From: Hawksworthiomyces lignivorus
Taxonomy: Eukaryota > Ascomycota > Sordariomycetes > Ophiostomatales > Ophiostomataceae
Assembly (NCBI GenBank): GCA_002917075.1
Contig: NTMA01000022.1
Span: 310,001-374,000, forward strand
Reading direction: 5' to 3'
Length of the DNA: 64,000 bases
Position 1 is the first letter of the stretch. Each line of letters starts with the position of its first letter. Both the position numbers and the translations under genes were made by a program. The notes under the pieces are model-generated. The model searched no databases and was not told where the DNA came from. It saw only the letters and a list, made by a program, of their open reading frames with translations. Below, piece by piece: positions 50,060 to 63,795 of the stretch.

Positions 50060-51048
50060 TTAGTTCACATCCTTCCTCATAAATACTGTCCGGATGTCCC
50101 AGATTTTTCCAGTTTTATCAGGTGCGCGATAAAAGTTTGGCACGATTTTGATCAACCTGTAGCCTCTTCGTTCATACCAGCTTTGGTTGATAACCTATCG
50201 CACATTAGCGCTCGGCACAAACTTACACGGGTGCTAATCAGATGTGGTATGTGGAACTTACATTGGGAACACCAAAATATGCCTCGGTTAGATCACGCCG
50301 TGCCTGGTCCTCCTTGTGCATTGTGTTGATGGCGAGAACTTGCGCAGAGAGCGGCGGCGAGACCGCCATCGTCTCGATCTGGTCCATGGCCGCACGGCCG
50401 AGACCGAGGCTCTGCAGTGCCCATGATATATAGAAGCTCTGGATCCAATAGACGCCGGAAGCCGGCAGGTCCAAGTTCAGGGGTTCCGCGGCCGGGTATT
50501 CCGCATCAAGGGAGATGTGGCCGATTGGGTGAATTTCAGCCTTGCTTGGGGTCCTAGCAACGCCACGAATGGAGGTACCTGTATCTTGCAAAGGTTCTGC
50601 CTCCTACGAACCGGTTAATTGGCTAGTTTGCGTGCCATGGGTGTGACGCTTGACATACAAGAGGGTATTTGGACACGTGCTGTTTAAGCAGTTGCCTCTC
50701 CGACTCGCCATAACCCAATACCTATAAAATTAGCTGTGATCCCCCACTTACTTATGTTCTTTATAAGGACATCCAAAAATGAAAACAACGTGTTCCCCGT
50801 CCATCTCATCTTTCTGCATGATTGTAAATAGTGAAATTACTTACGATCCAGTATACGCATATTGTTCCAGCCTTCTGCGCATCACGCCATATTGTAGCAA
50901 CCTTTTCCTGGTTCCAGCCACATTTCACACGCTGCTCAATCAATCTTTCAATATGTTGAGGAGATTCTGGGTCCCAAGGAATCAAAACAACGGGGATTTT
51001 TGACACGGGCTTAGAAACATTAACTTCGCCTTGGGAGCCCATTGTCAT
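50060..51048 (-). CDS. GNAT-family N-acetyltransferase
   Basis: Four exons (51048-50845, 50721-50659, 50603-50262, 50194-50060) join in phase to 247 residues. An N-terminal LIPWDPESPQHIERLIEQR region leads to IGHISLDAEY (beta strand before the CoA site). Then come SFYISWALQSLGLGRAAMD, matching the acetyl-CoA-binding (Q/R)-x-x-G-x-G/A motif, and the C-terminal NQSWYERRGYRLI with the family-typical Tyr. It transfers an acetyl group to an unknown amine. Met at 51042 is an alternative start. Its 3' end converges with the aldo/keto reductase, about 350 bp apart. Confidence 0.88.
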
Positions 51049-52352
51049 TACATAAAACTAGTCAGAATCAGTTCGTTGCCTTAATGCAAGGCAACTCACC
51101 GCTTTTGTTACGAAGAGCTGGGAGACGGCGGACATATAAATAGTTTTGAAATCCGATGACTAACATGTCAAATTCAGGGCGTGTTGAGTTCTGACGGGCA
51201 GATTGTTAATTGAAAAAAGAGAGATAACTGTGCCTACGGTAGTGCGAGGGTTAAGGCCTCTTAGTAAAGGGTAGTTACAGTGTTATATACACAGTAATAA
51301 TAATAGTCAGACTGTGTCCAACTCAATAGCTATGCGAAAAATGCGACCTTCGCAAATAACGAAGCGAGTGTGGGAGCATACGGAGTAATACTGCTAACAT
51401 ACGATGGCATGTGTTACTCCAATCATACTTCCGCGATGGGTTCAAGCTGACACATGCTCACATCGTGCGATCTTACTATCCTAATTAAGAAACTAGATAA
51501 GCACTGTCAAGCAGATTAAATGAGGCATAGAATAATACGATTATGAGAATACTAACCATGCCGGCTGCATCCTTTACTGGTACAAAAAAACCTCTGCTGT
51601 CATTGAATTGGCCAATTCTTGTTAGCATGTGATACGTTGCTAATTCTTCGAAAAGCAAGTTAGCTGCCCGCATTATCTGATCTTTCAACGTTCACATTCT
51701 CTGGGACAGCTATGGATCTCTTCTTAGCATGCTTCGAATACGTTCTATTTGTTTTCTGCAGTCTCCCATGGCTAACCATTTACCATGGTAGTGGATGCTT
51801 TTATGACCAGCGCATTTCACCCTTTTTTTTTTTTTTTTAAGAAAAAGAAACTGCGCGTCTTACGAATATCAACATCGCCATAGTGGCACCAAAACACCTG
51901 ATTTGAGATCACTTGTACGTACACCAGCCTGCGCTTCAGAAAATTCAGACTTGCCAGAGACGTCAATTTTTTGCTACTTTTTTTCTAATGCATTGGGGGT
52001 ATCGGAGGGACGCGCCTTAATGTCGGGAAGAAAGCATTAATGACAATTTCACTCTATTCACTTAACTCAAGCTGATGCCGCCAAAGTAAATTGCACGGTT
52101 CTTTGTAACCTCAACTTTCTTATCGGCAAAATTGAACTAGCCATGAAGTTGGTTGTTGGTTTGGTCTTTTTACATTGAGCAAGCTCAATCTCCCCCTCCC
52201 AGCCCAATTATATGTTGTTGGATACAGAACTAATTTGTTTCTCGAAGGCAGTAAATTTGCTCTTTTCTCTGGCGGAAGAATAAAGTTGGCCGAGTGTAGA
52301 TCATTAAATACTATTTCCATTCTTTATCCTCAGCAGAATTCAAACCAATATC
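51049..52352. other. gene-poor, AT-rich stretch
   Basis: No supported gene; short frames only. A run of 16 T lies at 51823-51838. Confidence 0.4.
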
Positions 52353-54492
52353 TTATTCGTGTGTCTCTTCCATATGATTTAAACCCATATCTTTATCGCT
52401 TTTGCCGCCTTGGCTTTGACTCTCAGCTGTCCTCTGCTCCACGCTCCGGTGTCTGCCTTCTGCGACAGGTGCATTTTCCAGTTCTGCAACTCTGCGGGCT
52501 GCTCCATGCGTTTCAGTCAGGTGGAATTTGCGAGCTGATATCTTCTTTTCAAAAAGCTCGTCCAGCTCTTCCAGAGATCGATTCGTTATTTCAGGCACAC
52601 AGAAGTAGGCGTAGAGAGTGGCAATAATACTAATGCCACCAAAAACCCAGCCGATGTTTGAAGAGATGCCGTCTAGCATGTAGGGCACGCAGAATGCAAC
52701 AATAAACGCAGCAATGACGTTGATCGAGCTAGTAAAACCCATAGTCTTCTCGCGAAGAGCGCCTGTGCCAATCTCAGACCCGATCACGTACGCAATGGGC
52801 GCCCAGGTGCCCGAAAAGGAGAAGTTAAAAAGCATGACGCATGCAACTAGAGCATGCCCATCGGATGAAGATGGGTGTTTTTTCAGTCCAATCCCAGCTA
52901 GGGCGAACAAAAAGATAGTTTGCAGAATCCCTCCTGCGATGAGCATATTGCGGCGTCCTACCGAGTCCACGAGACACATGCCAATAACCACGCCCACCCA
53001 AGCGACCGTTGAAGAGGCAATATTATATTGAAAGGCATGGGCACTGAGACCGACAGTTGCGTAAAAACGTGGAGAATCTGAAACAAAGATCTGAGGTCAG
53101 TATACACACAAAGAGAACCCGTCTGGGAAAAAGAGGATGGGAAAGGGAATTAATATTTCCGTCTCGTACATTGCGACACAAAGCCCTGTCCAGTAAACTG
53201 CTGCAAAATGAACACAATGGCTGCAATACTCGTACGTCGAAGGTTTGTACCGCGCTGGATCCATTAGCATGGTTACTCTGAAGAGTGTATGCGTCTATAT
53301 CTAATTCATCCTTACGAAAAGATCAAGCCATGGCCCCTTTTCCACCTGATTATTCAAGGCTTCTTCAATTGCATCAGCTTCTTCTTGGCAAATGCCAGCA
53401 GCTACAAAATCACGTTAATTGTTGTCTGTTTATTCATTTACACCTCTCAAAACATGTGAAGTTGAAGATTAATGATTGGTATTTGGACGAGACTTACCAA
53501 CATCTTCTCTTGGGCGGACTTTTTCCAGCGTCTTTACTGCATCAGCCTTGCGGCCCTTTGACAGCAGCCATCGTGGACCAGATGCTATATTTGTTAGATG
53601 CAAAGCTCCTCACAGCATCTACTTGACTAAAACAGAACTGTGATTCAGAAAGACAAAACTAACGAATAATCAGAGGCCCGATTAGGAGAACAACGGGAAC
53701 GACGGCTTGTATGGCGACCGGAATAATCCACCTGCTAAGCGTCAGTGCGTGATATAAAGATGCGTAAGTTAGCTGAGATGAATTCCTACCCGCTTGGCTG
53801 TGTGGCTTTCGAGAACCGGTTGTTGACCCCAGCTGCCATGATCTGACCGTGTTGGATGAACAGCTGAACGGAGCCTACAACGGCACCACGCAACCCAGCA
53901 GGGACAATTTCCGACTGGTATGTACTAGAAGATACAGAGAAAAAGTTAGTGCTTGGTTCTAGAGGTCTATGTGCTGTGTTGTTGGAGACTGACGTGGACG
54001 TATTTTCAGCAAGGCCAACGCTGTAATACACAATGATTCTTCCCATCACAAACTGGGCAACGCTGTGTGCAGTGCACTCAATAATGATGCCCGCAAAGCT
54101 GATAACGCAGAGAATCCATATTGTGTACCGGTGCCCAATGGTTTCGATATAATACGGGCATGTCTGTACGCACACAGTTAAAATTAGTTACCAAAGGTAG
54201 GAATAAAGGGGGAAAGACGTACCAAAGTTCCGAAAAATTTGCCAGCAAATGCAACTGAGCTTATGAACGAGGCTCTAGAGCTCGACAGAGACCAAACCCC
54301 GTTGTGTTCAGTGCCAAACTGTCTAGCAAACGACGAAATACTCTGGACTCCGGCAAAGCTCGTCGTGTCAAACCCAAAGAGCATATTCAGCATAGCAGTG
54401 ACAAAACACGCTCTAAAGAGCGGCCAGGTCATTTTACGCAGCATGACTCGTATGCCCTGAGGGGCCGCGTCTTGCTGCTTCGCTGTCGTCAT
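52353..54492 (-). CDS. MFS sugar porter (hexose/oligosaccharide transporter)
   Basis: Eight exons (54492-54223, 54163-53994, 53924-53790, 53731-53664, 53584-53498, 53401-53316, 53254-53170, 53077-52353) join in phase to 541 residues. Sugar-porter signatures are TTYQSEIVPAGLRG, QLFIQHGQIMAAGVN, GPRWLLSKGR, FILQQFTGQGF, CLVDSVGRRNM and PEITNRSLEELDELF. Helices are complete and no damage is seen. The GPRW reading of the usual PESPRW depends on a GTTAGT donor and is slightly atypical. It is predicted to be a plasma-membrane sugar:H+ symporter. It lies head-to-head with the sulfatase gene, so imported sugars could come from desulfation (inference). Confidence 0.9.
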
Positions 54493-55379
54493 GGCGTGAG
54501 TAGTGCAAGAGTGAACATAAAGGAGCTGTGTTCGAAATAGGCGGTCTAGGGACCAAAGACACGGAAGTGATGGTGTAGTATTAAGGAGAATTCAAATATG
54601 GCTCCTGCCACAATGTCGATCAAGCCGGCAACCCGAGTAGCAAGGAGACATGTCGATATTTGTATCAAAAAACATCGCCGACAAGGCTAGCCCGCATAAC
54701 ACATACGACCCAAGAGAAGTATGGGGAACCCACCTTTCTCTTAGAATGACGCTATACCCCAGTTTTCTGGCGTCAGAGATAAACGGAGCGCATGGAGGAT
54801 GCTTTGGCCCAGGTACAGAGAACTGGGGAAGCAGAAATTGAACGATTTTTCTTGGTGCAGAACAAGACGCATCGAGTAGCAAGCGTTAGACACTGGAAGC
54901 AGCACAGTTACGGCGAGCTAAGACGGACGGTGTACGCGATTTACGCGGATTCCGCGAGATACACGATTTACGCGGGTTACGCGAGATACGCGAGCTACTA
55001 GCTCCGTATAAACCGGAGCCGGCACCAAACCTAATGGCGTAAGTCCGTGAACAGGTTGTGCACCATACCATACGAGCAATTGGAACCACAGTTCCGGCAG
55101 CTCAAGGAGCTCCTCGTGTTATACTTCACATTTGGTCGAGTGACAGATCGCGGAAGCAAGTCACGCTAAAGAATATGCATAGTCCTCCAATTTGACAAAG
55201 AAAGCTGCACTCTTGGCGCGCTGCCATGCCGGAGTCGGACTACGCGAGGGGCGCGTTGCTCGATGTGTAAAGGGTATTTAAGGGCTGTGGTCCACGCGGG
55301 GTGCTTTTGGAGGTCGGATGACTGTTAACGAGGTAAGGATTTTTACTTATTCTGGCAACATAATAACGTCAATGAAGTC
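54493..55379. promoter_or_regulatory. divergent region between sugar porter and sulfatase
   Basis: The 887 bp between divergent starts. It contains a two-copy imperfect repeat of a 27-29-bp unit rich in ACGCGA (54934-54962 and 54963-54989). No coding region supported. Confidence 0.45.
54934..54989. repeat. two-copy imperfect tandem repeat, CG-rich
   Basis: Two units share the pattern ACG(CG)ATTTACGCG followed by CGCGAGATAC, and a shorter partial GCGAGCTAC follows. It could be a minisatellite or clustered regulatory sites. Confidence 0.6.
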
Positions 55380-57394
<2,015 letters not shown>

Positions 57395-57589
57395 CCGCTC
57401 TCAGAATGTAATTAATATGATTAGTAGTTGATACATGCACTGTCAATTAGGTGTTATAGCTAATTAGCCCAGGCAGTACATGGCTAGAGGATCATACGTG
57501 CTAAAAAGATGGCGTGTGTGTGGATGGGTCTCCTAGAAAATGGAATAGCGGCATAGTGTGAATAAGCTAGGAACCCCTAGTCACACGCT
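57395..57589. other. short intergenic region
   Basis: The 195-bp gap before the regulator; presumably its promoter and the sulfatase terminator. Confidence 0.4.
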
Positions 57590-60000
57590 ATGGCGTCAGT
57601 TTCTCCTCACTTCCATTCACCATCTCGAGAAATCTTTTACGAAACCATCTATGTAGACACCATGGACGGCAGCAAAGTTGACCAGTGGTCTGGGTCACAT
57701 TCAAAGACAAAGCGAACAAGACGTGGATGTTTGACCTGTCGCCAGCGAAAGGTAGGCTCTTTTAAAGGTGGAAGTGGCCATTGCGACATCACCGGGCTTA
57801 TTTATACCTGAATTCTTCGCTCACACAACACAGGTGAAATGCGACGAGACTCGAGACGTCTGCCGTAATTGTTTTCGGCTAGACGTTCGTTGTGTATGGG
57901 AGACTCTCAATGGCGCATCCGAGGTCACTCAACGGCGGCCTCGAAATTGCCGGGCGTGTGCAAGATGTCGTGAGAAGAAGGTTGGTGTTAGAGCGTGACG
58001 AACTCGTCCGATATAAAATAAGTTTGGCTTTCTAAAAAATGCTACAGTTGCGCTGCTCTCTTTCGACACATGCATCTATTTGCAGCCAATGTCAGAGGGC
58101 AGGGGCAGCATGCGATGCCATGTCCTCTGCCAATGCCTCCGGAACGAATGCGGCAACAGGATCGAGCACTATTCTAGACGATGCACTGGGTCCGAAACAC
58201 GAAGTGCTGGGTATCCTAGACGCCTATTTTGGTGGCCCTCATTTCTTTTGCTATTCAACGTTTATTCACCGCACATCTTTTATGAAGATGCTAGAGAACA
58301 ACTTGGTGCCGCGTCCGCTGCTCCTCGTCGTTCTCGCAACCGGACTCCGGTGTATGAGCCACCACTCGCCCACGGCCGATAACTGGGCTGATGAGTGTCG
58401 CAATTATGTGGTGGTCAATGTGTTTTCTCGCATTTCTACAACCAATCTGCAGGCTCTTCTGCTCTTACAGCGCTATGAATGGCACCGAGGCGCCCATCTC
58501 AGCGCCTGGCTGTTATCCGGCCTAGCATATCGTCTTGCCCATGCTCTGCAGCTACATCTGGAACCATCAGATGCGTGCAGCGATCAGAACGTCCGCCTTC
58601 CGAGATCTGTCGTCGAAACGCGAAGGCGACTTGCTTGGAGCTGTTTTGTCATGGACTCTGTACCAGATGCGCACCAGAGCGGAATACGGCCGCTGCAGAA
58701 GGCGCTCGATGCATCCTTGATCCGCAGCCATCTGCCGTGCGACGAGGCCCTATACGAGGAGAGGATCGACCAGCGTCCAAACGAACAGAGAAGCCAGCCG
58801 CAGGTGGCAAGCATATCCGCTTTTTTGATCCAGATGGTCATACTGCGAAAGAAAATATTAACGTATTCGTCTCAAATTCAATCTCTGGCACTGGACGCCC
58901 TTGCCAATACATGGCCATGGCATGAGGGCTCGCAGTTCTACCAGCTCCAGCAGGAACTTAACGACTTTGCTCTGACTCTCCCGCTAGAATTTCAATTTCA
59001 CAGCAAGATAACTACAATGGGGCCATCTACGATCGGCTATTTCACACTGCATGCTATGTTCCAAGCTGCGTACACAGACTTGCTGCGCACAGGAACATAC
59101 GTAGGCCGGATGAAGAACATCGCGGAGAAGCCCCCTGAGCACTTTATTCAGTTCTGTAAGATCCAGCAACTTGAGCGTGCCACGCGGCTGGCAGAGATCG
59201 TCGCGCGCTGCTTAGACGTTGTAGCCAGCGAGCATGACCCGTTTGTTGCCATCTGCAGCTGCTTGGCAATTCGTATTATTGTGGGGGAGAGATGGAGCCA
59301 CGGAAAGGAGCTTATCTCTTTGCAGGATGAGGTAGTCAAAGAGAATCTAAGAAACTGCCTAGATTGTGCTAAGAGAACAGCAAGATGGTCGGTCCCAATC
59401 AAGAAATTGGTAAGTCTAGATCACTATGCTCTCTGCCCGATGACTTTCTAATCAAAAATCAGTTGCTCGCAGTAGCAGACCTCACACAGCGACACGGCTA
59501 CACTCTCGATGTTGAAGAATTTAGACGGTAAATAGAGATGGATTTTCTCACGCGCATGGGTGTATTTCTTTGCTAACATATATTCATGCAGATCGTCAGT
59601 GCCATCGCCTGCGAGGCCAGTATCGAGAGCCAGTTCTCCCAATCTCAATCTTTACGGAACGCAAGGATCAATCCAGGAGGCTCGCGCCGACCATGATCTG
59701 GAATTGGTGCAGACTGTAGCGCCTTTGCATGCGCTGGAACCACAACCGCCACCGCTGCAGATATACGATGCTGGACCCGGCACAGGATTTGATGATGTGC
59801 AGGTAGGAGATCGGTATTCGCTTAGCCCTGACGCCCTCCGTATTGCGTCGAACTGGGCAGATGGCACCTATGATCTCCAGATGGCACAGACGCAGTTTGA
59901 TTGGGCAGCATTTGATTTCGGGCTAGGATTGAGCTCAATTGAGATGAACCCGGAAGTCATAACAGACGAAGCAGCCGGGCTTGGATTCCCATCTTATTAA
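57590..60000 (+). CDS. transcription factor with two tandem Zn2Cys6 clusters
   Basis: Five exons (57590-57751, 57834-57980, 58048-59409, 59463-59527, 59592-60000) join in phase to 714 residues. Cluster 1 is CLTCRQRK joined over intron 1 to VKCDETRDVC, RNC and FRLDVRC. About 22 residues later cluster 2 is CARCREKK, joined over intron 2 to LRCSLSTHASIC, SQC and QRAGAAC. Both have full six-Cys spacing, and each is split by an intron after CR..K. A regulatory region with AYRLAHALQLHL and RRLAWSCFVMDS follows, and the C-terminus is acidic and aromatic. It probably controls the adjacent sulfatase and sugar porter (inference). Confidence 0.9.
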
Positions 60001-60069
60001 TTCGACTAAAGAATGCCAATAAGAACTCCAACTCCATATCGTACATGATCCTACAGTTGATATCTATCT

Positions 60070-62763
60070 CTATTTGACCACCCATTTCGTCGTACCGCAA
60101 AAGTCAACTTTATACAGTAGCTTGAAATATTGCTCGTCTTTGGTAACAGGACGTACGTCAGCGGTGTTTCGAAATTTGACTCTGAGATAATCAACCTCCC
60201 CATCTCCTTGCCGAGGCATCACTAGCGCTGCGTCCAGGCGCACGGCTTTGGGGGACAAGCTCCGCTTGAGAATCAGGTATACCTTGGTGGACTGCGCTCC
60301 CAGTGCGATGAAATCGCCCCAAGCCAGGTTTTCACCCCGCAGCGTCGCACTGTACACCTGTCCCATGTGCTCGATCCAGATTTTCCTGGACGTCGACAGC
60401 TCGTCCGTCCAATCGACCACAAAGCTGACTCCTGGAAGGGTGCACCGCAGGCCAGTGCCGCGGACGTAGACGTGCGCGTCGCTGCCGGTGGACAGCTTGG
60501 CGGCCTTGCCCATCTCGAGAAACGAGCGGGGCGCCCACCGAAAGCCGTGGGTGCGGATGCGCGGCATGTCCGCGAAGAGGATCGACTCCGGTACGTACGG
60601 GTAGGCGCCGAGCACCTTGGTCATGCGCTCTTCGGCGGAGACGTCGCGGTCCAGCTGTGTGACCAGCGCGGGGTCGACGCCCAGGAGCACGGCCAGACAG
60701 TAGGCCTCGTCGCTCTTGACTGTCGCCGTGCGCCAGCCGAGCTGGCCGACGACCGCGGCAAAGTGCTCGGCCGCGGACTTCTTGCGCTCCAGCGACGTCC
60801 GCAGCCCGTCCCAGTAGGCGTCGGCGTGCGCGTAGAGGCTGCTGACGCTGTACTGGGCCAGCTCGTCGGCGATGCGCAGGCCCTTGATGGCCGGATGCCC
60901 CGCGGCGCCGCTGTAGTCGAAGTCGAACCCCATGTTCCTGTCGCGGTACGGCCAGACCTGCGCCAGGATTTGGATCTGCACCGCAAACGTCTCGCGGTGG
61001 GCGTTCGTTGCGGCGCCCTCTCCGAGCCCGTCAAAGAACCCCTTCATCATGATCTCGTGCCGCTTCCTGTACTCGGCAAGCAGCTTCTCGACTTCCACGG
61101 CGCCATCGCCGAGCTGGAAGCAGACACGCTTGGCAAACGCGCCCTCCTGGAAAGTCCACAGCCGCCGGTTCCAGCGCGAGTGCTGGATCCGGGCCAGCAG
61201 CTCCTCCGGGTCGGCCCCGACCGAGACGTGCTGCAGGTCGGCGTCGAGAACGAGAACTTTGTCCGCGTTGCGGTACGTCTGCTCCATGCGCTCTAGGGCG
61301 ATGGCGCGCACGTCGTGTGCGCCGCCTGCCGTCCCGCTCGCCGGTACGCAGATGGTGTCGATCCAAAAAGGAACCGGCCGCTGCTTTTCCGGGTACAGCG
61401 CATCGACGCAATCCTGCACGCGGTCCAGCTGGCAGCGCGGCATGGCGTTCTCGTTGGGGTTGCCCAGCCCATCCTGCCAGATATGCGAGATCGCCACGTA
61501 ACGTTCCATCGGCCTCGTGAGCGGGGTCTGGTGCTGCTGATGCAGGTCTGGGCTGGGGCGGAACCTGCGCAGGAGGGACTTGGTCTGAAACCGCAGCATG
61601 TCCACGGCCTTGTGCGACTGCTTTGCCTCATTGATGGCGATTGCTTGGTTTTGCTCTGCCGACCCTGTGCTATTGATGAGCGCTGTGCCGCCGCTCTTTA
61701 CAATACCAATGAGCTCGCCGTCTTGCGAGCCGAGACTTATCATATCGCATCCCGTGCAGAGACTTGTATGGCACGCATTGTCTCCGTGCGAGGGCCGATA
61801 TCCCGCAGCCCGGCAAGACATCCCGGTACAGCTGCTATGGTCTTTTTGGGGCTTCTCTAGTTTGCTGAGATGAAACAGCCGCGTAATTAGAAACTCCCCC
61901 CCTTGTCGGACGAGGATCTCTATCTCGCAAGGGCACCATCCCGCATTCTCAAGAAGATGATATAGGATACGCGGGGGGCTTTGACTTGCCAACAACGTTG
62001 TCTCTGGAAAATCTTCTCTCTCGATTTCACCGTCTCCGCCATTAATCCAAGCGTCGCCGGAGTAGTAGAATCCAGTATAAACACGTTGTAGAATTTTCAC
62101 CAGCTCCTCGTAGAGCAAGCTAATAGATAGCAAAGTCATGCGCAGGTTGTGCCGACTAGAAGCTGATCGAGCAGCGCCTCTATCGTCGGCCTCATTATTG
62201 TTATCAAAGCTGTCAATAGTATCCTGGAGCGCCTCAACAACAGTTCTCGCCTCGGTCATGTACGCTTCTGCTGCTTTCAAATTGTCTTCCGCTTTGTCTG
62301 GCTCTAGAGAGAGCGATTCGTTGGCAATCCAGAACCGCAAGAAAAACGGTACACGTGCGATTGTCAAATAATAGGTCTGTTGACTTTCGCTTCCCAAGTT
62401 GTTTATCAAGTGATCGTATTTATTCTCCAGCAAAAGGTCCTTCCGGCTGACGTCTACACCAGCGAGTTGTCCCATGGAGATATAAAGACCAATGAACAGC
62501 CATTGTTGTAGAAACTGGGCAAAATCTTGGAGAGAAACGTCAGGAGGAATTTTCCCTCGTCGCAAATCCGGCGGGTAGATGTCACATCGTCCCGGATAGT
62601 TATGGAATGTGTGCACATCGGGATTGAAGGGGGGAAATGAGCCTGCAATAGCTTCAAACTCATGTGATGCCTTGAACGGAACCGACTCGAAGGCCGATGT
62701 AAAATGGCTCAATGTAGAAAAAGTGTTTACCATTGGTTTTTTCCGGTCTCGAATATCACTCAC
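60070..62763 (-). CDS. HET-domain protein (heterokaryon-incompatibility type)
   Basis: A single-exon gene of 897 residues. The HET core spans about residues 421-545 with YVAISHIWQDGLGN, FWIDTICVPA (466-475) and RRLWTFQEG (533-541), the three classic blocks. The 420-residue N-terminal extension has a Cys/His-rich stretch (about 312-339) and no recognised sensor domain. The C-terminal half is unique. HET proteins trigger cell death upon non-self recognition in fungi. It is intact and GC-rich in its second half. Converges with the double-zinc-cluster regulator, with 69 bp between stop codons. Confidence 0.93.
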   Translation of the reverse strand: MSDIRDRKKPMVNTFSTLSHFTSAFESVPFKASHEFEAIAGSFPPFNPDVHTFHNYPGRCDIYPPDLRRGKIPPDVSLQDFAQFLQQWLFIGLYISMGQLAGVDVSRKDLLLENKYDHLINNLGSESQQTYYLTIARVPFFLRFWIANESLSLEPDKAEDNLKAAEAYMTEARTVVEALQDTIDSFDNNNEADDRGAARSASSRHNLRMTLLSISLLYEELVKILQRVYTGFYYSGDAWINGGDGEIEREDFPETTLLASQSPPRILYHLLENAGWCPCEIEILVRQGGEFLITRLFHLSKLEKPQKDHSSCTGMSCRAAGYRPSHGDNACHTSLCTGCDMISLGSQDGELIGIVKSGGTALINSTGSAEQNQAIAINEAKQSHKAVDMLRFQTKSLLRRFRPSPDLHQQHQTPLTRPMERYVAISHIWQDGLGNPNENAMPRCQLDRVQDCVDALYPEKQRPVPFWIDTICVPASGTAGGAHDVRAIALERMEQTYRNADKVLVLDADLQHVSVGADPEELLARIQHSRWNRRLWTFQEGAFAKRVCFQLGDGAVEVEKLLAEYRKRHEIMMKGFFDGLGEGAATNAHRETFAVQIQILAQVWPYRDRNMGFDFDYSGAAGHPAIKGLRIADELAQYSVSSLYAHADAYWDGLRTSLERKKSAAEHFAAVVGQLGWRTATVKSDEAYCLAVLLGVDPALVTQLDRDVSAEERMTKVLGAYPYVPESILFADMPRIRTHGFRWAPRSFLEMGKAAKLSTGSDAHVYVRGTGLRCTLPGVSFVVDWTDELSTSRKIWIEHMGQVYSATLRGENLAWGDFIALGAQSTKVYLILKRSLSPKAVRLDAALVMPRQGDGEVDYLRVKFRNTADVRPVTKDEQYFKLLYKVDFCGTTKWVVK

Positions 62764-63795
62764 ATATACATATATCGAAATGTTCGTTCCTATGGTTGTA
62801 GCATAACTATAAATTTATATTCTTCAGTTATTTTATTTACTATTTAAAATAAAGGAGAGGAAAACAGTTGCCAACTCGTCGGAAAATGAGGCGTTTATAT
62901 CATGCCTGAAATTGGTGCTCACCGCCTAGGAGGCTCAAGATTTAACTATTCCTGTACAGCCCTAGATTTCAATCTAAATCTCGCTTGCGACTCAGCCGCT
63001 GCCGACCACATCCGTTAACTTGTTATGATATGCCTAACTGCCTGGTTGCCTAATCATACGACTGTCCAATCCATGTTTTATTTATTTTACTTTTTTATGC
63101 TTCCTTGCTCTCTTTGTTTTGCATTGAAGGTATAACAAACTATTGGCTTCGTTTCATAGCGCCGCTCATATGCTAATTAAAATAAAAAGGCAGATATAAA
63201 ACGGTAGGTTTCAAATCCATGAAGCCTCACCAAGCCGTAGCGTAAGAGGGTTATAATAGAGCCTACATCCTGTCAATTCAGATTCAACAATTTTCAACTT
63301 CGAAGTCTTTAATTCTGTCAAGCATGAACTAGATCCCTCCCCTTGGTTTAATTTGAGGCCTGTATTTGCCAGCACGCTTGAACTAATCTGTTTGCTGGAT
63401 TTCGATGTTGTCACCTCGTATTGGTCGGCTACCGGTGCGAAGGGCTCCACGCTGAAAAGGCAGCATAAAACAGCCCCCGCAAATGCAGGTCGCAGCTCAA
63501 ATTCCGCTAAAAGTGAATGCTAACCTTTGAAGACTTTCTATAGCTTTGCACCAACCCAGTCAAACGCTGTCAGCAGCTGAAGACTCTTGTATGCAGATAC
63601 AGTGGCACGATGGCGGTCCAATTCGCCAAGGCTCGACTCTCAAAATGGGCCGCAACGCGTCTCACTGGTTATGTGGCTATCGTTGATCAGCAATAGTATA
63701 TAATGTGAATTAGTCGCCTCATCTAGAGAACATGAAATTTCTTGAATAATTTTATTGGACCTCTGATTCACGACAGAGAGCCTTTCCTTCTAAAA
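62764..63795. other. intergenic, AT-rich
   Basis: No supported gene; an unsupported minus frame at 63211-63450 was not called. The left part is the promoter of the HET gene. Confidence 0.4.

Noticed and set aside
60367..61296. 309-codon plus frame opposite the HET gene
   Set aside because: Antisense shadow; the minus strand encodes clear HET motifs.
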